A model generated the notes under the pieces. The model had not been told where the DNA came from and made no database searches. It saw nothing but the letters and a program-made list of their open reading frames with translations. Shown here piece after piece: positions 1 through 12,700 of a stretch of 64,000 bases of DNA. Source of the DNA: Apus apus (lineage: Eukaryota; Chordata; Aves; Apodiformes; Apodidae); contig NC_067282.1 in assembly GCF_020740795.1 (NCBI RefSeq), forward strand, positions 41,817,290-41,881,289, read 5' to 3'. How positions within the stretch are numbered: position 1 is the first letter of the stretch; every line of letters begins with the position of its first letter. Made by a program: the position numbers and the translations under genes.

Positions 1-599
1 AGTTTCTCTCTTGCCCCTAGGAAAAAAAAGAGTGAATGGGGGGAAAAAAAAGGAAATATGAATGCACATCACGAGGTCTAGCAAGACAGAAGTTTAGGTC
101 AAATAAAAGATCCTGAAACTGGAAAAGTAATTTTTCAGTCCAGACCTGTTAGTTAAATCAGACTTGATTAGGCTAAGTTAACATCTAGCTGATCTAAGGA
201 GAGAATGGCAAGTATAAACACATGGACACAGTCTCTCTTAAAAGTCAGGAAGTAAGAAATGTTATTTGCTGTGACTGACCAATTTTTAAGTACATCAATT
301 CCGTATGTGATCTGAAGCCAAAAATTGGCTCAACGATCACATATGACTTGGAAGAGGAGAAACATTCACAGCACACAGGTGTTAAAATACAAAAGACTTC
401 AAGAATGATTTGTCTTCTTTACCTAAGACTTTAAAAAGCCCAAGATTCTTCCTTTCATCTCAAGCTACAGTTAGCTTGCTTCAAGTATTGCACTTTTAAA
501 ACACTGCTTTCCAACCCTTACTCTTGGGCAAGTGGTCAACCAGAGAGAAAACACAGCTTTTTTATAACAAATTCACTTCATTAGCATGGCAAAACTTAC
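1..599 (-). other. DIS3: DIS3 intron 16 (partial)
   Basis: AT-rich intronic sequence with no repeat, RNA gene or open frame that I recognise. Confidence 0.8.
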
Positions 600-756
600 C
601 TTGGACTTGGCAGCCTTGACAAGGATGTCATAATTTGATGGTGGAGGAGCAGGGTGTTTCCTGAGCAAGGCAAACTCTGGGAACTCATCGTAAATTTTTT
701 GTGCTACGGAGACATTGGCAAGCAACATGAACTCTTCAACCATGGAATTTGTTTCT
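600..756 (-). CDS. DIS3: DIS3 coding exon 16 (residues 659-711), last in window
   Basis: It encodes [20 protein letters not shown] and [20 protein letters not shown], part of the RNB domain. The donor CCAAG|GTAAGT at 599/598 is strong, so the gene continues to the left. Confidence 0.97.
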
Positions 757-3700
757 CTATGAACATAAAATATTTTATATTGTTAGAAAAGCATTGCATT
801 ATATATTTGCGTTGAATGCCTAATGAAGAAATATTCCACCATCCTAGCAATATTAGATTAATATTAACCTAGTATTTTTGAACATTTATACAATTAGGCA
901 AATGTTTTTAACACTGAAAACATTTAATCAAAGTTTCAAGTACTGAGTCAGAAAACAAAACAAAGTACAATTTTCTAAAATAGCAAATTATATTAAAGAA
1001 AAATGCTCTTTAAAACATCCAAAAAGACCAACAGGTAAGCCTCTTGATTTTTTCCTAAGAGTACTGTTGAAATATTGTGTATGAGGTTTGAAAGCACCAT
1101 GTTGTACACCATAATGTCATGACAGTAAACTAAGTGTAGATTTTAGCGCAGAAAATAAGTAGTAGTATGGAAGTATTTAGCTTCAGTAATTAAGGCAGTA
1201 GCTCCATTTCTAGAACTCCTCAGTAAGACTGTCTGTATCACGGCACATGTGTAATTAGTGCTCTGTTGTTTTTAAGCTTTCAGTCATCCATAACTCCAAG
1301 TTCTACTTTCTCTTCTGCATTAATACCCATAGAAAAGCATCACAGAGAAGCCAGAGAATTTGAACCTCAGTGCTCCATTAAATCGGTAGTGAAGACTTGA
1401 GTTTGTATATGAAGCCTACAGTTGAAAACTTGCTTCATAAATTGCACAATAAAATACAGAGGAATTATCTTTCCCAGGATCAGCTGGCCCAGAGAAGCTG
1501 CAGATGCCCCAGCTATAGAAGCATTCAAGATCAAGTTGGACGGGGCTTTGAGCAACTTTATCTAGTGAAAGATGTGCTAGCCCATGGCAGGGGACTTTGG
1601 ATTAGATTACCTTTGTAGGTCCCTTCCAAGCCAAACTATTATATTTGTCTATGATTGCCCTGCACTATCATAGGAACTTTGTATATTATTAACTAAATGA
1701 TGCTACTTAAACATGCCTTTAATTCCATCCCTGCCCCGAATTAATTAATGGAAGAAAATAAAGAGCATACTTGAGCTCCTTAGTCTGGAGATCAATAGGA
1801 TCATGAGTTTCACTGTCCATGTGAAAACGAACTTCTGGTGAGGAAAGTGTCAAGGCTCTGGAAGACAGTAAGCGGGATTTAATGAACTAAAGGGAGCAGA
1901 TACAGCAGCTGAGTTGCAAGCCTGTACACAACATCTGGGTTACCATGAAACTGTAATTTGAAACTAGCAGAAATTAAACAACATTGTGGAATTAATGCTC
2001 AAATTATCAGAAGTTATGATGCTGACACACATCACTATTAGATCCTAAAACTGCAAATACTATTCCTCTGATTGTGTTTTTATAATGACTGTAGGAGATC
2101 TCTATCAATTGATACTGTGAAAAAAAAGTTAACATCCTGAGTTTATAATTTTGGGGAAACAAAGGCATTTTTATGCAAATCAAAATGGCAAAATACTTCT
2201 CTTTCAAAAGATTTTCACTGGAAAAATGGAAACAGGACTATTATACAGTTTGACAGCAAAAAATAGGGAGAAAAAAATACAAGGAAAAAAGTAAAAGGCA
2301 GGCTGCACATTTTACCCATTATCAATTCTTTTCTTCTTCAGAATTTTTGCTAATTTGTTTAGTCCACGTAGGCTGGTAGTAATATCATCATTCATAGTTG
2401 CTGAATCAATTCTCATTTGTGCCTCAGCGTATGTAAGAGAAGCCTGGAAGAGGTTAAAAAATAAAAAAGATATCACAATACATAATTGAATACTGAAAAG
2501 AAAAACATAGCTGTGTCTTGAAGAAACTGCAGTTTGCTGTCAGAGCTGGTTCACAATAATAAAGCTTTACATTCAACACCTAAATGTGTATCATTCTCAA
2601 AGAATAATGGACAAAACAGGACAGACCTATGCAAGATATACCAGGCATTTACAGTGGTTTTTTATGCTCATGACAGATACATTTCACACATTAGAGGCCT
2701 AGGTTTCAGAAATACATTAAACACCTACAGAGTCCATTGAAATTAACTGATAATTCTGACTAGCTGGTATATACCAACCATGTCCAGCATATTTATCAGT
2801 ATGTTTACACTTTTCACAATGAAATATCACAAAGTAACCACAGAAAAAACACTGCAGCCTTAAAGGTTTAAAAGAACATGACAGAATTAAACATTTTGTT
2901 TACTTTAAGCATTTACGCATCATTTTCTAAGAAAACATAAAACATTAAACAGAAAGAAAACTTTAATATCAAGTCTGTTGATCACTGTTTTTATAAAAAG
3001 GTCTCTAGCTTTTTTTTGTAAGTATAATAATACTTATGTGACTAACCTTGGAATTAATAACACTTTTAGTAAATCTAGTTTTTAGAATTTCAGCCTTCTG
3101 GTTCATCTCCCATATACATGAAAATGCAAGCCTATGAGGGAAAGAAGGGGAAAATCTATTAAAATCTGTATATAAACACCTGGACTTACATGTTAGAACC
3201 AAAGTATGGATCATATACATATACCTGTCCACATTAGATCTCAGGGAACATAAATTGGAACTAAGTAACTCTGGAACCATATCAATCCTCTGCAAAGTAA
3301 AGAATAAAAGTAATGATTAGTTACAAGTATGCATTTCATTTCCTGATTTTTAATATACGAAAAGCTTGGAAATAACTCCTTCATTTTTTTGCTAAGAAGA
3401 GTAAGATTTCTGAAAGAAAAGTAAGCCAATTCAGAGGAAATTTTATCCAAGATCCATTTTAATTATCAGGTTTTAAGTAACTGATTATTTCTGAAAAGAA
3501 ACTGTGGTCTGTGAGATATAAGTTAAAATAAACAGGACTAAGTGTACAGTTGTAATGGATACAAATTATAGGAAAAAACCAGAGATTTAGATATCACGAG
3601 AAAAAACAATGAAAAACACAAAACCAGGCCACTTCAGCAATTTCAGTTCAATATTAAAGACAGTAGTCCAGCTTCAGAACTACATGCTATTAATGCTTCA

Positions 3701-6700
3701 TCAGGAGTTGAAAGGATATTCTACAGATAATAAATTTTAAAAGAAAAAAAAAAAAAAATCTCCCTCTTGCTGTGTAGGTTAAAAGAAAAAAGCACCTTCA
3801 TTTTCATAGTCTGGGGCAAATTAGCTGCAGCCCAAAGGAGTCTACTTCCCTCCCCCCACTTTGTTTAGAGATAATGTCTCTACTCCCAAGAATTAACAGA
3901 GGAAAGCAATGAAAAATCCAACCACTTAATTGTACAAAAAGTTTTTTATATAGGAAGCAATTACTTTTTCACACAGATATACTGTTGTTCCTCTTTTTGC
4001 TGACTCCTCATCCAAAGCATTTCCTGGGCGAATAAAATGACTGACATCTGCAATATGTACACCAACCTAAAAACCAAGCATCACATTATGCGTCTTACAA
4101 AAGAGAAATAGTTTTCAGCACAAAAGAAGCTTTCCCAAGTTTTTATTTACAACCCGATTTACGTATTCCCAGTTCCCTTTAGCAGCTCCTATATTTAGTA
4201 ATAGAAATAGTTTAAAACTATTATGCAGATATTTAAAAAATGAATAGTTGCAGCAATTATGCAAAGTAAGGTCATGCATACATTTAGTGCAAATTTACAT
4301 GTATTACCAATGAAACTTTTCTTGACTGGGGGCTCAAATAACCTCTTGGGTTTTTTTGAAAGCCCACTGCAATTTGGTTTTGTTTTTCTGTTTGATAGAC
4401 CTCCCATTCTGACACACTGCCATTACAATTAAAAATTACTTTATAATAAAGAACACCTGACTAAGTTAGGTATAAAGTGGTTAGAGAGCTGCTCTTAAGC
4501 CTGTAGTTTTTTAATCCTTTTCGTTGTTTTTTTTTTAATAATCATCCCTTAGGCATTACAGAAGCAGCTTCACTTTTTCTACCAATAATTGCTTACCCTA
4601 GCTGTAGACATCCATGTTTATACTTAAGAATACAGGAAAAAAATTCTATGTTGATTTCCCATGCAAAATTAGCAGAAAGCAGGGTGAATTTAGGAGACAT
4701 TGACACTGATATAACACAAGGCAACTCCCTTTCTTTATTACTATCTCGCAGTTGTGCAAATACCATTAATCTCTTTTACACAAGATCTAGAGCTTTGTTC
4801 ATATCATTTACTATTACGAGTACTGAACTGTTCATAAAATAAAGGAAGAAATAAGTAAATAAATAAGTGGCTGGATAAAAAAAAAAAAATAATACCTCTA
4901 TATTTCCATTTTCTGTTTCTCTACAATGTAATGCGTCATCAATATCTGTACAGCCAGGAGGATCAACACTACACACACACAGATGCCTTAAGTCCTCCCT
5001 GCATTTCATATCCTGAAATCGAAAATAAATAAATGGTTTTCAAGAGTGTGTTCATTATCAAAGTAAAAATGGTAATTTGCATAGCATTTTCCAAAGCAAT
5101 CAAGTATTTTCAGAGTGGTTTGTTCGGGTTTTTTTCAGACAAGATTCGCCATAGTATTTATTTACAAGGTCAAAACAGATAAGCAGAAACTACAGTGACA
5201 GAAAAACTAAGACAGCAGATGAAGAAGTACTGAAAATTATTCTGTTTTACTGCAAACAGGAAGAGAAATTGGGTAAACCCACCATCTTTTCATTATTTCA
5301 GACCAAGAATCAAGACCTTTTAAAGTGAAATTTCATCTTATGTCCAGCTGGACAAATTATTTAAGACGTGACTGCTCTCAACTAACTTAAGCTTTCTAAG
5401 GCTTAGATGTCTAGACAGTTGAAAAGAACTGCACAATTTGGAAGTATCTACCGTTGTATGATGGCCACAAAAACTGACTTTTAGATAGCAAATTTACACA
5501 AAGATTCCTCCTTCCATTTCCATGATCAAAAGAAAAAGGAATAGGTAATAAATTATCATAAAAACAGCCTACCTCAAAAAAATTAAACTCCACAAACAGC
5601 CAAGCAAAAACACACAGCCCAACCCAAACCAAAACCATGTTGTGCTTAATTTGTTTCCTGATGACATTTTTTCATACATTCTAAAGCAACCATTTCCTAT
5701 GTTTATGCTACTAGGATAACCTGAAATTCACTGACGGCATTCAAAAGAACAATTCTACAAAAGCAATTTATTTAATTACTGGATTATAGCACGGTAAGTT
5801 AAAGTCTCCTCAGATTATCTCAGTGGTCACACAGGCTGTGAGTTTCTGTTACAAAGCTATTCAGCAAGATGAAAAATTCTGAGGGATGAGCTTTACAAAG
5901 CACAAAACTTGCAGAGGCCTTGTTTCCATAGGAAATCCGGCTGGAAGTCCACCTGAAGACAAAATGGGTTCAGACAACATTTCTCTATTTTTGGTGCACT
6001 GGGATAGACAAGACTGACACAGTCTGAATTGAAGGAGAAGGCAAAATAATTACTAGAATAATTTAATAATTATTACCTGTTCTGTAATGCTCCATGGCAT
6101 TTTTGGGAGGAAACTAAGGACATTCTGGGAAAAAGGCTGATGTGGGACATCATGTTCAAGCAGAAGAACTTCTGTCTCTGTCTCTTTATCACCAGCACTT
6201 CCCAAGTTCTTTACAAAATGACCCTGAGAAACAATTTACATAAACAAATAAAGGCACACACATACACATCCAGCACTGCTATTTCCTCAAAAAAAATAAC
6301 CATTTGAGACCATTATCTCCTAGGTTATTAGTATATTAAAATACATAGGAGTAATTTCTCCTTCTTAGTTAACTTTCTCATCTTTAAGAGAGAAATTTAA
6401 TTTCAAACATTTAATTGGTTCATTCAGTCTTGACTTTGTACATCCCCTTCTTTTTCTCAAATAGCATTACATTCTCCGGATTTAAGACTGCAAAACTTGT
6501 AAATGTGGCAATTCAGTTTTGCAGGAAAGAAAAAACATAGCTGTACAAGCAGTAAAACCTATAAGGTCCAATTTCTCTATGAGTTTACGCAATGTCACAC
6601 ACCCCAGTCCCTAATAACATTAACTCTAATTCCTCACACATCTTATCCTCTGAAAAGACAGAGGTTCAGGAAAAAACATTTAAACTTACATTAGGATACC

Positions 6701-9700
6701 TGGAATTCCGGGGCCAGCCATCAATAGCAACAATTATTCTTTGTCCTTCCAATGTATCTGCTTGTCTTGTTTCTATTCGAATGCGAGGAATTCTGCGATC
6801 AGCTGGTGTAAACAAATGTCGTCTTGCCTATAAATATCCAGGAAAAAGAACAAGTTATTTCTAATTAAAGAAAAAAGAATAAAAATCTGTACTTACAATA
6901 ACTTCATTATTTCCTCACCTCTTTGATCTGTGATTTGGAAAGCATGCCACAAAACGGTCGCCAGTTTCGTTTTATAATGCCCACTACTTTTCCCGTAGGT
7001 CTCAGCATGTCTTTGCTAACACAAGTCTTCAGCTGGTAGAAAACACAGGGGTTAAAAACACTGAACTGTCTGAACTCCTTGTAACATGTACGACAAAAGC
7101 ATGTATCTCAAGCCTTGGCAGTAACAACTTCTGTCACTAGAATGCCATAAATTCTATTATGACTTCACCAAAAGAACCATGCTACCCAGTGCTTTGCTTT
7201 TAATATTGCTAATGGCTTTTAATATTGCTAATATGTGACACAACTTCTTTGTTGTGTTTTTTTGTAAACGGACATAATTTGAGAAAAACAAAGGACAGCA
7301 GAAAAATACTCTGAAGAATGCTATCATGTTCCACTGTCTCTGCTTACTACAAAACTATCCTCATTTTCTTTTCCAACCTATTCTCATAATTGTAGAAGTT
7401 CTTTCCGGTTGCTTGAAAATTCTCCAGCAATTCTAAACCAAATAATTTAAAAACATTCCCATGGAATTCAGTGGGAAGATCATGCTTCTAAAGAAATGCA
7501 AATATTTGCTGGTCAGGGTAGACATATCCATTTTATACATAATCACATATTTAATGCACCTACAATTCAGTTCTTAATTTCTGAATTCACAATAACTTCT
7601 GGGATTCGCTATAAAAAGGATGTATAAATATAAACCCTAACACTGTAATGGTGTTGCGGATTTCAGATCTCTCTTAATGTAAGAGTTAAGGAAAAAAAAA
7701 TATTTTTTTCATACAATGTTTTCTTTCTCCTCTTCATTTTCAATGTCATCTTCATTCTGGCCATCATCTTGCAAGACCACTGAGGATGGTGCGACCCATT
7801 CATCTTTTGTCAACAGCTCCACAGCTACAATATCTTCATGAACTGCTCGGTTTAAATGTTTCAGTCCCTGTATAATTATCTGCATTTTTTTTTAAACAAA
7901 ATGAAAATGCAAATATTCATGATGACAGCAACAGAAGACCCAAATCAAAGCAGTGTAACAGAAGAGTACACATGTATAACAGGCTCCGCACTCATAACAA
8001 CATTTTAAGGCATGTTTTGTGATGCATTTTTTTTCTCTCTCCTAGGTTTCTCTCAGTACTGATGATATTATTTCAGGATTACAATTGCCTCTATTAAAAA
8101 ATAATTTGTATTTTCAATACTTTTTTTTTTTTTAAATCAGACAATCCTTCTATTTTACAGCCTAGGGTACTCCACATACTACCGGGAAATTCGAATAAAA
8201 GGAGAGCCAGAGCAGTACCTCCAGCTGCCCCCACAAATAGGGAGGAAGGAGGCAACTGCCACTGCTTGGAAAGTGTCCCTACAACTGAACCAACAAAGAA
8301 TCCAGCAGGGAGACAGATGAGTTAACTGCTCGGAGGCAAAAAGCCCATCTACTAATCACCAGGCAAGAAAACAGCAGGGGAGATGAAATCCTCCAACAAA
8401 CTGGTTTCTCCATCCTTCACCGTAACTTTCAAACTAATTTTAAAAAGTCTAATATTAGAGTAATAACTATAAACTAATATTCAATGTTATTTTACCAAAA
8501 ACTTGATCAAAGCACAAAGTATAATTTTAAACACAAAAGCTCTTTCCAAAAAGAGCTCAGTCAACATTTCAGTAGTTATATCCATATAACTAAAAAAATA
8601 TAAAAAAAGAAAATATATCATAAAAACACAGAAGAGGAAAAATTACTACAACGCTACATTTTAACATATGTCACCATGAAACAATTACATTTTAAGTCAT
8701 TACTGATGCTCATTGAAGTTCACAGCATGAAGACAAAATTAAAAACTCACCTCTTTATTTTCTTCAGCATCTCCATGAACCCAAACAGTAGCTTCAAGGT
8801 AGTTCTCTCTGCTTGCCCTATAGGTTCCTTGAAGGTAAATACCAGATTTTATTCCTTGCTGCAATTTGCTAAGGGGAATATGTTCTGGGAAAATTATTTT
8901 TCCACTTTCTATTTCTTTCTTTAAAAAAAAAAAAAGAAAATAAAAAGAAAAAAAAGGTGAAATTTTCAGACATTTGTATTCATTATTATTTAAAAACCAA
9001 GATCAGGAAAATCACATTCAAGCTAACAAACTGTAATTTTAACTATGCGTAGATATGAATATGCACAAGTGACATATGCCTTTATGCTGGTTTGTATATA
9101 TTGACTAAGCATACACTTAGTGAAGAAAATATCAGCATACTACTGCACAGTAAAGAGCGTGGCACACAGTGCAACATACTGTGAACTGTCTGAAACATTA
9201 TGAAAACAAATTACCAAGACTAAACTTTGGAGTGATCAAACAATTAAAGCTGAACACATTACAACTAACTGCTGAAAAGATCAGCTGAGCTCTCCACTTT
9301 ATTCCCACTCTTGCACTTTCCACTCCATTCTGTTCAATTAACTGATGAAATTCATCTTTCCATATTTTGGTGGTGTTAGTTTTCATCTGTATTAGTGTTG
9401 TGCGAAAAGATCGATCTTGATTCTGATAAATACACAAGGAAATTGAGGAAAATGTAGCTCATCTTCAATCTGTAGCCTGCACTTATCAGGCTTAACTATC
9501 AACCTAACTGATCACAAAAATCAGAGCTTTTGATAGAAAATGCTTTTGATCTATAAGTTAACAAACTTTAAACAACAGACCAAAAAAGCAAAAGATCTAC
9601 ATGATTTGCAATATACACTTATGTAGTTTTCATTTTGCTTCCATTCTTTGTAATAGTTATACACTGCCTTTAACCAAGTGTTACTCTCTTCTTCATATCA

Positions 9701-12700
9701 GTTACTTAAAGCAATTGGCTTTTTACAAATAGCTAGACACCTACTACTAGGCATATAAGCAGCAGTGAAAACAGCTGCAGTATTTCCTTCTTTGTCTTCA
9801 GATGACAAAAATTATACTGCCAAAATGGTAATGAGATCCAGAGTCCTCATATTCTAAACTGATGCTAGTGACCACACACAGTGCCAAATAATATGCTGCA
9901 AACCATCTGTGATTAATTTATTTTATAAAAAAGAAAATAAAAACATACCCCTTCATCAGATACACAAGCAAGACGGTCTACAAGATCAGGATTTGCTGTC
10001 AAGCTTTTTATATACTCCTCACCTACAAAAGCACAAACAAATATTTATGCAAGCGATGCACAGGATTTAGGTATGAAGAAACTGCTGAGATTGTTTACCT
10101 GAGCAATAAATTTAAAATACATGCCACTTCACTTACACGTATAAGCAGCTATCCCTTCCTCTAGAGCTTTCTCTTTATTAGTTCTGTCATTTGTTAGAAA
10201 GATAACTTGAATCTTCTCCTCGCTGTCTATTTTCTTCAGGTGTTCATTGTACCATTTTACTGCTACCCGAATGGCTCTGTCATTGCGGTCATTGGAAGAT
10301 TCTCCTTGCTCTTGTTTGATGTACGTTTCTCTGAAAAGGAAAATAAATACATATATAAAAAGAGGGGAAAACAAAACAAAACAAATCACAAGCTCTATCC
10401 ATAGATGGCCAAAAGAATCCTAGTTGTACCAGTTTTCATATGCTGAACACTATATAGGCCACTGAAGGGCTAGGAGACAGGAGGGTAAAGAAAAAAAGAA
10501 AGGAAATACTAATTTCTAATACAACTCTCTAAATGACAATTCAAGAGAATTGCATTCAAGATGCTAGAACTGTGGATACCAGATTCCAAAACTATACTAC
10601 TGCAGTACTGGAAACTACTTGCAAGCACAAATACAGGTTAATCAATTGCATCTTTATTTCTTAGAGCTTTCTGTCATTAGCTGACTAACAGATTTTTGAA
10701 TCCTGGTACAGACTGAGCTGGCAATATTCATAAAGCATCGGAATATGTTTAAAAGTGACACTAAAACAGAAAACCATTATTCCATTGCTCAAGTTTACAC
10801 TCTTGTCTATAACTTTATTCTAGTCCCTTTCTCATAATATATATATTTATACCAATTACAAACCACAAAAGCTCCTGGAACTCCTTTCCCAGTAAGATTA
10901 CTTAGAAGGACACAGTTCTATGCACCCCAGTCTATTTTTTTTACCTACTTCACATGTCCCAGCTCTGTTTCCCAGTTTCTTTTACTGGACATCAGTTAAG
11001 CTTTGCTATACCCTACTCCACACCTTACCTATGATGTTCATTCGTGAAAGAATAGAAATGTTTTTCAGGGTTTTGAATCACGTCCCTAATTCGCTTGTAT
11101 ACTGGTGCACTCCGGTTCCTGACTTCTTGTAGCACTGTCTGTAGCACAATGACATTCTTGATAACAGGATCTTCAAGTATATCAATCTGAGAAGTAAAAT
11201 GGAAATGAATCAAACTTGTTGTTTAATTCTATCCAGTAACAGGTTTTGAAATGTTTGTTTGGTTAATACATTAAAAGCTAACACGAGTAATGAGTTGCAT
11301 TACTTCTAGCTTTTTCTCTCACTGTTGGGAAACTGAGTAGTATATTAAACTGCTTCCTCCTGCTTCTGGACAAAAAGTTCAAGTAGTATTTTCCAGCCTC
11401 TTTGTGACCTGAATTTTGCTGGAGTGAAGATAAGGACTCATTTTGACTCCCACCAAATTCAGCCCCAACATATAAAGGACTCCAAACAAATTCAAGGCCA
11501 GGTGTACACCAAACATTTTATTTACATAAGACAAATTCTTGTAAATTATAATCTTCATTAACAAAACACATCTATACAAAATCTGTCAGAAATCCAACAT
11601 AATTTAAAAGCTGCCTGGCATATGTCTTTGTGAGCAATGCAGAACTTAAAATAGTTAACTGACCACCATTACACAAGCAACATGGACATGTTTGTGCAAG
11701 TGTAGGCTTGAGTTGTCCAAAAACAACCCCAACGTTGCATTGCAAATTAAATTTCTGCAGATCCAAATCAACTGGGATTCTGTTAGCTGCTCTTCACCTT
11801 TTCAGATGCTTTTTTTTAAGAAATTTGTTAAAAAATTTTGAGCACTTTTCCTTGCCAACCCCTGACAGCCATGGTGTGCAAGGGAGACAAATGTACACCA
11901 AAAATCCATGCTCCTGTCAGGACAATAAGGTGAGCTTAATTTCCTAAGCATGTGGGCAAAAAACCGTGCAAACCCATCTCCAAAAAGAGACAGCAATAAG
12001 GCTCTGGAGGGCATATAATAATTAAAAGTAATGCCAGACCAAGCTTCTCTGCATCTGATGTTTAGATGACTGAAAGGATTTAGAGCCATGTTGGTTGGAG
12101 AAGTCTGCCCAGGGAAGTTGTGGAAGCCCCATCCCTGGACATATTTAAGGGCAGGTTAGATGAGACTATGAGTAACCTGCTCTGGTGGGAGGTGTCTCTG
12201 CCCATGCAGGGGGGTTGCAACTAGATGATCTGTAAGGTCCCTTTCAACCCAAACCATTCTGATTCTATGAGAAATCCAGTATTATTCTATGTGCAGGCTG
12301 AATTACTAGGCCAGCTCTTACTGCTGCAATCCTGTTCCAGTTGCTAGCCAAAAGTTTTTCCTATTGATACCAAGAGATCCTAATAGTTGCTGCTCCAGCA
12401 CCCTAGCACATTCTCAGAGTGCTCTATAATACGTATATACAAACTTTGCCAGCAGACACCAAGTCCATGTGTAACAGGCTGAAAATGTCCCCCGACTTGC
12501 TGTTTTGGGAAGAAAGTCCTTACTTATAAATTTTGCAAAATGTAACTGCTAAAACATGTGATTGTGCCCCTCTCCTAAGTAATCCATGTTGGGATTCATG
12601 AACTATTTCCAGTCTCCAATGTCTGCACAGGGCTACTCTACTTTCTACAGATGTATTCAAAAGCAATCGAAAAATAAAGTCAAACATCAAGCTTGGGAAT

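Noticed and set aside
6691..6702. GTATCCTA inside DIS3 exon 8 resembling a U12-type donor
   Set aside because: It encodes the conserved Tyr-Pro codons. Use of it would shift the frame, and the normal GTAAGT donor lies 10 nt further.
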